In this document: in pieces, positions 26,041-34,955 of the stretch | Layout of the letters: each line of letters begins with the position of its first letter | Numbering within the stretch: position 1 is the first letter of the stretch | Assembly (NCBI RefSeq): GCF_000496835.1 | Contig: NZ_KI543238.1 | Coordinates: 338,229 to 402,228 of the forward strand | DNA from: Thalassobacillus devorans MSP14 | Lineage (GTDB): Bacteria; Bacillota; Bacilli; Bacillales; Halobacillaceae | DNA length: 64,000 nt | Direction: 5' to 3' | Made by a program: the position numbers and the translations under genes | The notes under the pieces: model-generated | Databases searched by the model: none | Told to the model about the DNA's origin: nothing | Seen by the model: only the letters and a program-made list of their open reading frames with translations

Positions 26041-26716
26041 ACATATCCCCATGAAACATGATGTACTTCAAACCAATAAGACCTATGCAGAGCAGAATCG
26101 TACCCGCTTCTATGATGAAAACACCTTTACTATTAATTTGATCAGCAGCCCAGGTTCAGGGAAAACCTCTGTACTGGAAAAAACCATCAAAAACTTAAAA
26201 ACAATCATGAATATCGGTGTGATTGAAGGGGATGTGGCAACTGATTTAGATGCGGCACGTATTGCGAAACACAACGTAAAAGCGGTGCAGATCAATACGC
26301 ACGGAGCCTGCCACCTGGATGCAAAAATGGTAGCAGGGGTGCTTTCCCTTTTTCCATTGAAAGAGATTGATCTGATGGTGATTGAAAACGTCGGCAATCT
26401 TGTCTGTCCAGCAGCGTTCGATTTGGGGGAACATGTGAATGTCGCGCTGCTAAGTACAACGGAAGGGGCGGATAAGGTTGTTAAATATCCGACTGTTTTT
26501 GAAAATGCAGATGTTGTTCTTTTGAATAAAATAGATTTACTGCCTTATACAGGGTTTGATTTGAAGCAATTCAGGGATGATGTCCACCAGCTCAATCCTG
26601 ATGCCCCGATTTTTGAATTATCCGCACACAGTGGAGAAGGGATCGGGAGGTGGACCAAGTGGTTAAAGGAAAGCTGGGTGTCGCAAACACAGGCAAAAGA
26701 CTTCGACTGGACGTGA
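26033..26716 (+). CDS. hypB: HypB, GTPase for hydrogenase nickel insertion
   Basis: Encodes 227 residues from GTG 26033, six bases after GGAGAGG; a TTG at 26015 has no ribosome binding site. The SIMIBI-class GTPase shows P-loop SSPGSGKT, EGDVATDLDAARI (switch I), ENVGNLVCP (switch II with the metal-binding Cys), NKIDLL and the GACHLDA motif with the Cys-His metal site. It lacks the His-rich or CxxCGC N-terminal nickel stores of some HypBs. It works with HypA to deliver Ni2+ to the large-subunit precursor. It overlaps hypF by 58 bases. Confidence 0.96.
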   Translation: MTKHIPMKHDVLQTNKTYAEQNRTRFYDENTFTINLISSPGSGKTSVLEKTIKNLKTIMNIGVIEGDVATDLDAARIAKHNVKAVQINTHGACHLDAKMVAGVLSLFPLKEIDLMVIENVGNLVCPAAFDLGEHVNVALLSTTEGADKVVKYPTVFENADVVLLNKIDLLPYTGFDLKQFRDDVHQLNPDAPIFELSAHSGEGIGRWTKWLKESWVSQTQAKDFDWT

Positions 26717-29001
26717 CAGGTGTCGTTCAGGGGGTAGGTTTTCGGCCATACATTTATCGGCTGGCACAGAAAAATCACCTGACTGGGTTTGTCCTTAATA
26801 ATGCTGGAAAAGTATCCATTGAAGTAGAAGGAAGGAAAGGGGACATTGATGCTTTCTATCATGCTTTGAAAACAGAGACAGTTGAGCCGGCCCGAATCGA
26901 TGCTCTCAAAGGTACCGTTCTGTTTCCATCCGGAGATGCAAATTTCTCAATCAAGCCAAGTGAAAAGAATGATCAAGCTGCCACCGCTTTTCCCGCCGAC
27001 CTGGCTGTTTGTGAGGAATGTCTTAAAGATATTCATGATGAGACAAGCCGTTATTATCAGTATCCGTTTACCAGTTGTACATACTGCGGCCCAAGGTATA
27101 CGGTGATTGAGGAACTTCCCTACGACCGGAAAACTACCTCCATGAGCACGTTTGTATTATGTGAAGATTGCCAGCAAGAATATGATGACCCGAATAACAG
27201 GCGTTTTCATGCTCAGACGATCGCTTGCCCTGTCTGTGGGCCGCAGATGAAGTTACTCGATGAAAGGGGAAAGGAACAGGCAAGCGATTGGCTCCAGGGA
27301 GCTGTCTTTTACCTTAGTACAAATAAAATCCTTGCAGTAAAAGGGATTGGCGGGTTTCATCTGATGTGCAACGCATTTAGCCCACAAACTATTGAACGCT
27401 TGCGACAAAGGAAGAACCGACCGAGCAAACCGCTTGCTTTAATGGCAGGTGATATCCGGGTAATCGAACAGTATTTTAATCTTAGTGAAACAGAACGAAA
27501 AGCACTGCAATCCCCACAAGCTCCGATTGTATTGCTGACTCCTAAACCAAAAGCGAAAGATGTCCTGCCATTGGATGCCATTGCCCCTGGTTTGTACCGT
27601 GTCGGAGTTATGCTGGCTTATACACCGCTCCACCACTTGCTATTCACCCAAGGTCCTGAGTTGATGATAGCGACGAGTGGCAACCAGAGCGGCTTGCCGA
27701 TTGCTAAAACAAATGAGGAGGCATTGACCCAGTTGAAGGGGATCGTTGAAGGCTTTTTGATACATGATCGTGCTATTGTCACCCGTATTGATGATTCAGT
27801 GGGCCAAAGCATGAACGGACAATTTTCTCTGATCAGAAGAGCGAGAGGATTCGTCCCTGACTCGATTTCCATTCCGACAAGTGGGGAAGCACCTGCTGTT
27901 CTGGGGGCAGGAGCGGAAATGAAGAACACTTTTTGCGTTTTAGACAAGGATAAAGCATTGCTCAGTCAGCACATCGGAGACATCGATAGTTTAGAAAGTC
28001 TGGCAAGCTATCAGGAGTGCTTGGATCATGTGCTGCATCTGTCAGAAAAAAATCCGGAAGTGGTCGCTTACGATCCACATCCTGCTTATATGATTTCAAA
28101 GCAGTTGACTGCAGGTATGGAAAATCCTATACCTGTTTATCACCACCATGCCCACATGGCTGCCTGTATGGCTGAACACCAGCTGGAAACACCTGTCATT
28201 GGGTGCATTCTTGACGGAACCGGATATGGAACAGACGGCACGATGTGGGGATTTGAAATACTAACTGGAGACTATAGCAATTTTGAGCGCAATGTCCATC
28301 TGCAGCCCGTTACACTTCCAGGAGGAGAAGCAGCAATCCGCCATCCGTGGATGATGGCAGTTTCACTAATTTATGAAGCTATAGAGGATAAAGAAATGGC
28401 GAGTAAAACTGCGGCGGACCTTTTTCCGGAAAATGAGGTCCCTTTAGCGGCTGCTCAATTACAAGGGAGTAAGGGGAGCCGGGTGAGCAGTGCGGGAAGA
28501 TTGTTTGACGCGGTAGCTGCGATGCTTGGTTTATGTAAAAAAAGTTCGTATGAAGGGGAAGCAGCTGTTTTGTTGAGTGAAATGATGGAGAAGCAAACCT
28601 TAGAATCCGGGACTTCAGACAGCTATGAGTTTACGGTCGTTCAAGGAGAATGGAAGATTGACGGAATGATTAAAGGAATTCTGGCAGATATCCATCATGG
28701 CATAGCAAAAGAGACAATTGCAGCAAAATTTCATCATACCATTGCTGAAATGGTTGGCGCGGGAGTTTGTCTCGCTGCAAGGGTAACAGGTAAACTTCCG
28801 GTTGTATTGAGTGGCGGGGTGTGGCAGAACCGCTATCTCGTAAAAGTTACGAAGCATCTGCTTGAACATAATGGATATTCCGTACTCATTCATCGGCAGG
28901 TGCCAGCAGGAGATGGCAACATCGCTTTGGGACAAGCAGCTGTAGCAAAATGGAGGTGTAGCAAAAATAATGTGTCTATCGATGCCGGCAAGGGTCGTTG
29001 A
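26659..29001 (+). CDS. hypF: HypF, carbamoyltransferase for the hydrogenase cyanide ligand
   Basis: Encodes 780 residues from GTG 26659 with GGGAGG eight bases upstream. Domains in order: acylphosphatase-like (VTGVVQGVGFRPYIYRLA), two zinc-finger units with CxxC pairs (CEEC, CTYC, CEDC, CPVC, about residues 105-185), YrdC-like nucleotide-binding domain (about 200-385) and a Kae1-like C-terminal domain with VYHHHAHMAACMAEH and LSGGVWQN. It makes carbamoyl-AMP and transfers the carbamoyl group to HypE, the source of CN on the active-site iron. All domains look intact and the length is normal. Confidence 0.96.
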   Translation: MVKGKLGVANTGKRLRLDVTGVVQGVGFRPYIYRLAQKNHLTGFVLNNAGKVSIEVEGRKGDIDAFYHALKTETVEPARIDALKGTVLFPSGDANFSIKPSEKNDQAATAFPADLAVCEECLKDIHDETSRYYQYPFTSCTYCGPRYTVIEELPYDRKTTSMSTFVLCEDCQQEYDDPNNRRFHAQTIACPVCGPQMKLLDERGKEQASDWLQGAVFYLSTNKILAVKGIGGFHLMCNAFSPQTIERLRQRKNRPSKPLALMAGDIRVIEQYFNLSETERKALQSPQAPIVLLTPKPKAKDVLPLDAIAPGLYRVGVMLAYTPLHHLLFTQGPELMIATSGNQSGLPIAKTNEEALTQLKGIVEGFLIHDRAIVTRIDDSVGQSMNGQFSLIRRARGFVPDSISIPTSGEAPAVLGAGAEMKNTFCVLDKDKALLSQHIGDIDSLESLASYQECLDHVLHLSEKNPEVVAYDPHPAYMISKQLTAGMENPIPVYHHHAHMAACMAEHQLETPVIGCILDGTGYGTDGTMWGFEILTGDYSNFERNVHLQPVTLPGGEAAIRHPWMMAVSLIYEAIEDKEMASKTAADLFPENEVPLAAAQLQGSKGSRVSSAGRLFDAVAAMLGLCKKSSYEGEAAVLLSEMMEKQTLESGTSDSYEFTVVQGEWKIDGMIKGILADIHHGIAKETIAAKFHHTIAEMVGAGVCLAARVTGKLPVVLSGGVWQNRYLVKVTKHLLEHNGYSVLIHRQVPAGDGNIALGQAAVAKWRCSKNNVSIDAGKGR

Positions 29002-29188
29002 AATAGGGGAGGAAAAATGTACCGCTATTGTTGATTATTTAGGAAGCAGGATCATGGTTGGTGTGGAGTTGCTTGAAGCGGTTGAAACAGGGCAATATGT
29101 GCTGGTACATGCAGGGGAAGCAATCCAGGTCATTGACGAAGAACAGGCCATACAATCATTAGATTTATGGAAGGAGCTGTTGGAATGA
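28970..29188 (+). CDS. hypC: HypC, hydrogenase assembly chaperone
   Basis: Encodes 72 residues beginning MCLSMPARVVEI, the family signature in which Cys2 binds the Fe(CN)2CO unit and the large-subunit precursor. The OB-fold continues with YLGSRIMVGVELLEAVETGQYVLVHAG. It overlaps hypF by 32 bases and hypD by four. One HypC is present, as expected for a locus with one hydrogenase. Confidence 0.95.
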   Translation: MCLSMPARVVEIGEEKCTAIVDYLGSRIMVGVELLEAVETGQYVLVHAGEAIQVIDEEQAIQSLDLWKELLE

Positions 29189-30303
29189 ACCTGTTGGCTT
29201 ATCGTAACGGGCCATTGTTTAAGCGGCTTTTCCGCAAGGCGGCACCTCTGATGAAAGAACAGCACGAACGCGTGGGGAGAAAGCTCAATTTCATGGAAGT
29301 GTGCGGTACGCACACGGTCGCTTTTTCAAAAACCGGAGTCAGAGATTTGCTGGCTCCTTATGTCAATCTGATCAGCGGCCCCGGTTGCCCTGTCTGTGTT
29401 ACGGATCAAAGCGATATTGATCAAATGATTGCCTATGCGAAATGTGAGGACGTCATCGTAACGACTTTTGGAGATATGATGAAGGTGCCGGGGACAAAGT
29501 CGAACCTGTATCAGGAACGAGCGAATGGTGCGGATATCCGCATCGTACATGCTCCCTCACAAGCGTTGGAAATCTCAAAAGATAACCCTGGTAAACGGGT
29601 CGTTTTTTTAGGGGTAGGATTTGAAACGACTGCTCCAAGTATCGCGTTGACGTTGAAAAAAGCAAAAGATCAGGAAGTAGATAACTATTATGTCTATGCC
29701 GCCCATAAGCTTACACCTCCCGCTGTGGAATCTCTGCTGCAAGATAATGACCATAAAATTGACGGATTTGTGCTGCCTGGTCACGTGTCTGTGATTATCG
29801 GCCGTGATGGCTGGCGAGGGCTGGAAAAGTACAATGTGCCGGCTGTTATCAGTGGATTCGAGCCGATTGATTTATTGACATCGGTCGTATTATTGCTGAA
29901 GGAAATGGAGAAGCCGATGCGTGTCATCCAAAATAATTATCAACGAAATGTAAGGGAATTCGGTAATGAACGGGCTAAGAATTTACTTGGTGAAGTGTTT
30001 GAAGTCTATTCTCCCTCCTGGCGGGGGTTTGGAAAGCTTCCGGAAAGTGGGCTGACCATCCATTCTGATTATGAAGAGTTTGATGCCAGGAAAAACATTC
30101 TCGCTGTCAAGCCGAAGTCGAGGGTCGTGAAAGGGTGCCGTTGCGGAGAAATAGTGAAAGGAAAAGAGGGGCCGTTTGATTGCAAGCTGTTCGCTACCGC
30201 CTGTACGCCGGACAATCCTCTTGGACCATGCATGGTATCTTCCGAAGGCACCTGCTCAACCTACTATCAATATGAACGGCAAAAGCATTCGTTGTCCAAA
30301 TGA
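29185..30303 (+). CDS. hypD: HypD, iron-sulfur scaffold for Fe(CN)2CO assembly
   Basis: Encodes 372 residues from ATG 29185 (overlapping the hypC stop, AAGGAG nine bases upstream); an in-frame ATG at 29167 lacks a site. Conserved motifs are MEVCGTHTVAFSKTGVRDLL, SGPGCPVCVT, TFGDMMKVPGTKSNL, GFETTAPS, PGHVSVIIG and the C-terminal Cys cluster (CRCGEIVKGK, CKLFATACTP, NPLGPCMVSSEGTCS) that holds the [4Fe-4S] cluster. With HypC it accepts cyanide from HypE. Confidence 0.96.
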   Translation: MNLLAYRNGPLFKRLFRKAAPLMKEQHERVGRKLNFMEVCGTHTVAFSKTGVRDLLAPYVNLISGPGCPVCVTDQSDIDQMIAYAKCEDVIVTTFGDMMKVPGTKSNLYQERANGADIRIVHAPSQALEISKDNPGKRVVFLGVGFETTAPSIALTLKKAKDQEVDNYYVYAAHKLTPPAVESLLQDNDHKIDGFVLPGHVSVIIGRDGWRGLEKYNVPAVISGFEPIDLLTSVVLLLKEMEKPMRVIQNNYQRNVREFGNERAKNLLGEVFEVYSPSWRGFGKLPESGLTIHSDYEEFDARKNILAVKPKSRVVKGCRCGEIVKGKEGPFDCKLFATACTPDNPLGPCMVSSEGTCSTYYQYERQKHSLSK

Positions 30304-30313
30304 AGGAGCGGTT

Positions 30314-31318
30314 ATGATGAAGAAAATTTTATTGTCCCACGGTGATGGTGGGAGCCAGACGCACCAGCTGATAAGGGAAGTTTTTCAAACTGCATTCGGT
30401 GATGCTGAACTGGAACAAGAACATGATGCGGCAGTTCTGCCATTTCAGAGCGGGGAGCTGGTCGTCAGCACGGATTCATTTGTCATCAATCCAGTAGAAT
30501 TCCCAGGCGGGGATATCGGAAAGCTTGCAGTGACCGGTACAATCAATGACCTGGCTGTCAGTGGTGCCCGGCCTGCTTACATGTCTGTTGGGTTTATATT
30601 AGAAGAAGGACTGGAAATAAAGCTTTTAAAGAAAATTGTCCAGTCGTTTGCTGCGACAGCAAAGGAAGCAGGAATCCGGATTGTAACAGGTGATACTAAA
30701 GTCGTGGAAAGAGGGAAGTGCGACCAGTTGTATATCAATACCACAGGTATCGGGTATCGAGAGCAGGGTGTCCAGCTGGCTTATCATCATATTCAGCCGG
30801 GGGATCGAGTAATTATAAATGGAGGCATAGGCGAGCATGCTGCAGCCGTATTAGGAGAACGGATGGGAATTCCTTTTACAGCTCCGATTACGAGTGACTG
30901 CCAGCTGCTTCATGCGGTGATAAAAAAGATTATGGAGGAATTTAAAACGGTACGTTTCATGCGTGATCCGACGAGAGGAGGAATAGCAACAACTTTAAAA
31001 GAAATCGCCTTGAAAACAACCCTGAATATTGTACTTGAAGAAGAGCGGATACCGGTCAAGCCAGAGGTGAGGGGCACGCTGGAATTGATGGGACTGGATG
31101 CTGCCTACATGGCGAATGAGGGAAAAGTGCTGTTGATTGCAGGTTCGCAAGAAGCGGAAGCACTTGTCCAATTTTTGCAGGATATCCCGGGGCATGAAAT
31201 GGCTGCAGAGATAGGGGAAGTGACAGAAGGCAGTGGTCAGGTGCTATTAAAAACGGAGTTTGGAGGTACCCGCGTATTAGATATGTTGTCCGGAGAACCT
31301 TTGCCCCGGATTTGTTAA
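30314..31318 (+). CDS. hypE: HypE, thiocarbamate dehydratase
   Basis: Encodes 334 residues from ATG 30314 (or 30317), after AAGGAG. PurM/AIR-synthetase-like fold: LSHGDGGSQTHQLI at the N-terminus, VSTDSFVINPVEFPGGDIGKLAVTGTINDLAVSGARP (ATP binding) and MRDPTRGGIATTLKE. The chain ends in LPRIC, whose terminal Cys is carbamoylated by HypF and dehydrated to thiocyanate. HypE is complete and lies ten bases after hypD. Confidence 0.96.
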   Translation: MMKKILLSHGDGGSQTHQLIREVFQTAFGDAELEQEHDAAVLPFQSGELVVSTDSFVINPVEFPGGDIGKLAVTGTINDLAVSGARPAYMSVGFILEEGLEIKLLKKIVQSFAATAKEAGIRIVTGDTKVVERGKCDQLYINTTGIGYREQGVQLAYHHIQPGDRVIINGGIGEHAAAVLGERMGIPFTAPITSDCQLLHAVIKKIMEEFKTVRFMRDPTRGGIATTLKEIALKTTLNIVLEEERIPVKPEVRGTLELMGLDAAYMANEGKVLLIAGSQEAEALVQFLQDIPGHEMAAEIGEVTEGSGQVLLKTEFGGTRVLDMLSGEPLPRIC

Positions 31319-31340
31319 CACAAGGAAAAGGAGTGGTTGG

Positions 31341-31595
31341 ATGTGCCAGGAAAAATTGAACCGTCAGGAGGCGCAGCTGGCATTCAGGCAGCTGCAGGAA
31401 TCGATTGCAAGTGCTCATACGTATATTGAACTTTGGAAACAGCTGGTGGCAGATAAAGAGGGGAGAAAGTGCCGCCTGGATTTTGAGGAAGCAGAACGTT
31501 CCACCGAGCAATTGATCGGCCAACTGCGGCAAATTGAACTGAACTATCTTTCTGGCGGGCAGATGGAGGAGGGCGTAACCATAACAGAATATTGA
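31341..31595 (+). CDS. Small helical protein of unknown function in the hydrogenase operon
   Basis: Encodes 84 residues; ATG follows AAAAGGAG at normal spacing. It is highly charged, rich in Gln/Glu and predicted to be two helices or a coiled coil (NRQEAQLAFRQLQESIASAH, AERSTEQLIGQLRQIELNYL). Two Cys (residue 2 and about 44) are not in a motif I know. I recognise no family. Position between hypE and the b5-like gene makes an assembly or structural role for the hydrogenase plausible, but this is inference. Confidence 0.75.
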   Translation: MCQEKLNRQEAQLAFRQLQESIASAHTYIELWKQLVADKEGRKCRLDFEEAERSTEQLIGQLRQIELNYLSGGQMEEGVTITEY

Positions 31596-31609
31596 CGGGG
31601 CAAGGCAGC

Positions 31610-32140
31610 ATGAACTTCATCTTTGGAAAGGAAGGTGCCCTGGTGATAGATGTGGATATGATACAAAGGCAGATAGACTTGACGTTTGCTGAAATCAACT
31701 ATTTGATCCGCCTAATGTATGCAACAGAGGATGAACATACGAAAAACCTTACATTGAATCAGATGTGGAATAAGATTGCCCACCTGCAATTCTTGAACCA
31801 GCTGCTTGTTGCGGCGAGTTTCCCACAGGAGCAAGTAGCCATACCAATACCAAACTCTCCACAAACCACTCTTCCAGATTCTACAAACACTCCTGTTGAC
31901 AATAACCAAAGGGAGTTCACTCGTGAACAGCTGGCTCAATTCACTGGTATGAATGGTCAGCCTGCCTATGTGGCGGTAAATGGCGTCGTTTATGATGTTA
32001 CCAATAACGCCGCCTGGTCGGTTGCTACTCATTTCGGTTTGTCAGCAGGCAGGGATTTGACTCAGGAGTTCGCCTCCTGCCACACCGGCCAGCAATGGAT
32101 TCTCGACACACTTGTACCGGTAGGGAGGCTGATAGCATGA
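31610..32140 (+). CDS. Cytochrome-b5-like heme-binding protein of the hydrogenase operon
   Basis: Encodes 176 residues (ATG 31610; other in-frame starts at 31592 and about 31643 are possible). Residues about 15-75 are helical (MIQRQIDLTFAEINYLIRLM). A Pro/Thr-rich linker follows (78-97). Residues about 102-174 form a cytochrome-b5-like/steroid-binding domain: FTREQLAQFTGMNGQPAYVA, GVVYDVTNNAAW and HFGLSAGRDLTQEF, with His141 and His158 as candidate heme ligands. There is no signal peptide or membrane segment. The gene overlaps the hydrogenase small-subunit gene by four bases (ATGA), so a role as electron acceptor or docking subunit is likely but unproven. Confidence 0.82.
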   Translation: MNFIFGKEGALVIDVDMIQRQIDLTFAEINYLIRLMYATEDEHTKNLTLNQMWNKIAHLQFLNQLLVAASFPQEQVAIPIPNSPQTTLPDSTNTPVDNNQREFTREQLAQFTGMNGQPAYVAVNGVVYDVTNNAAWSVATHFGLSAGRDLTQEFASCHTGQQWILDTLVPVGRLIA

Positions 32141-33033
32141 GTGAGCATCCTGTATTGCCACCAGAGTCTACAGATAACGAATCAGTGGCAGCAAGGCTGG
32201 CAAGGGAAGCAAAACGGCAAGTGGACCAAAGTACTTTGAAAAAAAAGAAATTAGTCTATCTGGAGCTGAACGGTTGTTCAGGTAATATCATCTCTCTTCT
32301 GAACGGGTCGAATCCTGACTTCGAATATATGATTACCTCAATGGTGGATCTCTTGTACAGCAACAGTCTGATGGCAGCCGAAGGGGAACAGGCAGTGCAG
32401 CGGCTGTTTGATCTTGCTGACAGCGAGGAAGAATTCATCCTGGCTGTCGAGGGGGCCGTGGCTTTAAAAAATAAGGGCATGTATCATCTGGTCGGAAAAA
32501 TTGGCGACAGACCTGTGACTGGGCTGGAAATGGCTGAACTGCTTGGGAAAAAAGCTACTCATGTCATCTCTGTCGGCGCGTGTTCTGTCGATGGCGGGCC
32601 TTCGGCAGCACGTCCGAATCTTTCACAATCGGTTGGTCTGCAAAGGGTACTGGATCGGCACATTATTAAGCTTCCAGGCTGCCCCGTCAATCCCGACTGG
32701 TTTCTTGGGACACTAGCACACCTGTTAATGTTCGGGGAACCGAAGCTTGATGATATGAACAGACCGCTAATGTTTTACAGTACCCTTATCCATGACCGCT
32801 GTCCAAGAAGACCATTTTTTGACCAGGGAATTTTTGCAGAAAAGTTGGGGGAGCCATATTGTTTGTTCAAGGTCGGATGCCGTGGTCCAGTAACACGTAC
32901 GGATTGCCCTACCAGGAAGTGGAACGATCATGTCAACTGGCCAATCGGAGCAAGCACCTGTATCGGCTGTGCGCAATTCGGATTTCCGGACCGGATGGCC
33001 CCATTCATTTCGTATGATACAACAAAGGAGTAA
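32137..33033 (+). CDS. hupS: [NiFe]-hydrogenase small subunit, group 2a-like
   Basis: Encodes 298 residues from ATG 32137 (GGGAGG upstream). No twin-arginine signal or C-terminal anchor, so it is cytoplasmic. Proximal cluster ligands are Cys47, Cys149 and Cys182, but the fourth position is Asn50 (motif C-S-G-N in place of CxxC). Distal cluster: His219, Cys222, Cys242, Cys248. Medial: Cys257, Cys275, Cys278, fitting [3Fe-4S]. An Asn at the proximal position is known from cyanobacterial HupS, a group 2a enzyme; Huc of mycobacteria is in the same group. The N-terminal 35 residues are a hydrophilic extension. Electrons would leave through these clusters, possibly to the b5-like protein. Confidence 0.93.
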   Translation: MSEHPVLPPESTDNESVAARLAREAKRQVDQSTLKKKKLVYLELNGCSGNIISLLNGSNPDFEYMITSMVDLLYSNSLMAAEGEQAVQRLFDLADSEEEFILAVEGAVALKNKGMYHLVGKIGDRPVTGLEMAELLGKKATHVISVGACSVDGGPSAARPNLSQSVGLQRVLDRHIIKLPGCPVNPDWFLGTLAHLLMFGEPKLDDMNRPLMFYSTLIHDRCPRRPFFDQGIFAEKLGEPYCLFKVGCRGPVTRTDCPTRKWNDHVNWPIGASTCIGCAQFGFPDRMAPFISYDTTKE

Positions 33034-33038
33034 TTCGT

Positions 33039-34448
33039 ATGGCGCGAAAAATCATTATTAACCCAGTTACCAGAATCAGCGGATTTTTGGAACTGGATGT
33101 CACGGTAGAAAATGGAGTAGTAAGCGAAGCGCGAACGAGAGGCATGATGTTCCGTGGTTTTGAACAAATGATGAAAGGGAGGAAGCCGTTTGATGTCATT
33201 TATTTGACTCAGCGGATTTGCGGGATTTGTTCGACTGCTCATTCTGTAGGCTCATCCCTTGCTTTGGAAGACGCTTTGAATGTGACTGTGGAGGAACAGG
33301 GACGTTATTTGAGAGACATTATCCACGGCTGTGAATTTTTACAGAATCATATCCGCCACTTCTACCAGTACTCCGTTCCAGACTACGTAAAAATGCCTCC
33401 AGATCATCCACTTTTCACTTCGTATGATGGGGACGCGAGGCTGCCAAAAAAAGACAATGACACCATTGTAAATCATTATTTTGAATCGCTTGCTATCAGC
33501 AGGCTCGCTCATCAAATGTTGGCTTTATTTGGCGGAAAGGCTCCACATAACCACGGAGTATATGTCGGCGGCTACACGACGCCTGCGACCGCAGTGAAAA
33601 TCATTGAAGCCAAGTCGATGCTGCAGAAAATAAGGAACTTCATCGTCGATAGGATGATTCCTGATACGTATACCATCAGCCGCTATTATCCAGAGTTATT
33701 CCAAATGGGGAAAGGACCGGGAAATCTCATGTCTTGTGGCGCTTTCCACGGGTATGAGGCGCTCGGCACTTTATACACAGAACCTCTTGTTTTTAACAGT
33801 AAGACAAATAAAACTTCCCCATTTGATGCGGATTTGATTACCGAGAATATCAATTACTCCTGGTATCAAGGGAAAAAGACATATAAGCCATTTGAAACAA
33901 TGCCTGAACCCGACATGGAGAAAGAAGACGCCTATACCTGGGTCAAGGCCCCACGCTATGATGGAATGGCAGTAGAGGTAGGTCCTTTGGCAAGGCTTTG
34001 GTTGAGCGGTGATTACCGCAATGGGATATCCGCTATGGACCGGACGATAGCCAGGTCACTGGAAGCGGCGAAGGTTGCTGGTATTATAGCTACGTTACTC
34101 GACCAGGTCGTACCTGATTACATGGTGCAGAAAGAGTGGGAACTTCCCTCATCGGCTCAGGGAGCCGGGTTAGTGGAAACCACGCGAGGCACCTTGGGTC
34201 ATTGGCTGAAAATAGAAGATGGAATGATTTCTTTTTATCAAATCATTACCCCTTCTGCCTGGGATTATTCCGCTTCGGACGAGAACAGCCTGGGGACTGC
34301 TGAGCAGGCTGTTATGGGGACAACTATCGCTGATCCGGAACAGCCGGTAGAGCTTGGAAGGATACTCCGATCCTTTGACCCCTGCATGTCATGTGCCACC
34401 CATGTCTCAAGTCCAGGTCAAGAAACGAAAACGATCCAGGTGTTTTAA
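33039..34448 (+). CDS. hupL: [NiFe]-hydrogenase large subunit, group 2a-like
   Basis: Encodes 469 residues; ATG follows AAAGGAG. The active-site Cys pairs are in RICGICSTAH (Cys61, Cys64) and DPCMSCATH (Cys449, Cys452). After His455 comes a 14-residue tail (VSSPGQETKTIQVF) that the maturation protease should remove once nickel is in place. Other hydrogenase signatures include GCEFLQNHIRHFYQYSVPD and RYDGMAVEVGPLARLWLSG. Length, lack of export signals on the partner and the SCATH ending suit a cytosolic group 2 H2-uptake enzyme. Physiologically it would oxidise H2 and feed the respiratory chain. Confidence 0.95.
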   Translation: MARKIIINPVTRISGFLELDVTVENGVVSEARTRGMMFRGFEQMMKGRKPFDVIYLTQRICGICSTAHSVGSSLALEDALNVTVEEQGRYLRDIIHGCEFLQNHIRHFYQYSVPDYVKMPPDHPLFTSYDGDARLPKKDNDTIVNHYFESLAISRLAHQMLALFGGKAPHNHGVYVGGYTTPATAVKIIEAKSMLQKIRNFIVDRMIPDTYTISRYYPELFQMGKGPGNLMSCGAFHGYEALGTLYTEPLVFNSKTNKTSPFDADLITENINYSWYQGKKTYKPFETMPEPDMEKEDAYTWVKAPRYDGMAVEVGPLARLWLSGDYRNGISAMDRTIARSLEAAKVAGIIATLLDQVVPDYMVQKEWELPSSAQGAGLVETTRGTLGHWLKIEDGMISFYQIITPSAWDYSASDENSLGTAEQAVMGTTIADPEQPVELGRILRSFDPCMSCATHVSSPGQETKTIQVF

Positions 34449-34897
34449 TGCAAAAAATAGTGGTGCTTGGAATTGGAAATACATTAATGAGGGACGATGG
34501 GATAGGGGTATATGTGGTGGAAAGTTTAAAAGGGTTGGAGCAGGTGAATGTCACGTATATTATCGGGGAGACAGACCTGGATTATTGTCTCGACGCAGCT
34601 GAAGATGCCTCTTTTCTATTTGTGGTTGACGCTACTTCGACCGGAAAACCACCAGGGGCCATCAGCTGGTATGAACTGAAGAGAATGCCAGTGATGGAGT
34701 TAGGGATATCCGCTCATAACCTGCATCTTTTCCATATGCTTCATGACAGCAATGTTAAGGGTTACTTGATCGGCATTGAGGCTGCCATCATTGATTTCCA
34801 CTTGGGATTGAGCGAGGTCTTGGAGCGGAAGTTTTTGAAAATAGTAGAGGATGTCAGGAAGACCATGGAAGACAAGATTGAAAAAGTAGGAAAATAG
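34448..34897 (+). CDS. Hydrogenase maturation endopeptidase (HyaD/HupD/HupW family)
   Basis: Encodes 149 residues; its ATG shares a base with the large-subunit stop codon (TAATG). The fold begins VLGIGNTLMRDDGIGVYVVE. The nickel-sensing residues of the family correspond to Asp17 (Glu in HybD), Asp61 in VVDATSTGKPPG and His90 in GISAHNLHL. It should cleave the large-subunit tail after His455. Co-location with a single hydrogenase makes the partner unambiguous. Confidence 0.93.
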   Translation: MQKIVVLGIGNTLMRDDGIGVYVVESLKGLEQVNVTYIIGETDLDYCLDAAEDASFLFVVDATSTGKPPGAISWYELKRMPVMELGISAHNLHLFHMLHDSNVKGYLIGIEAAIIDFHLGLSEVLERKFLKIVEDVRKTMEDKIEKVGK

Positions 34898-34955
34898 TGT
34901 GAACCATAACCATATAGTTTAGAAGGAGAGGGAAATATATAAGAGGGGGTTTCAA

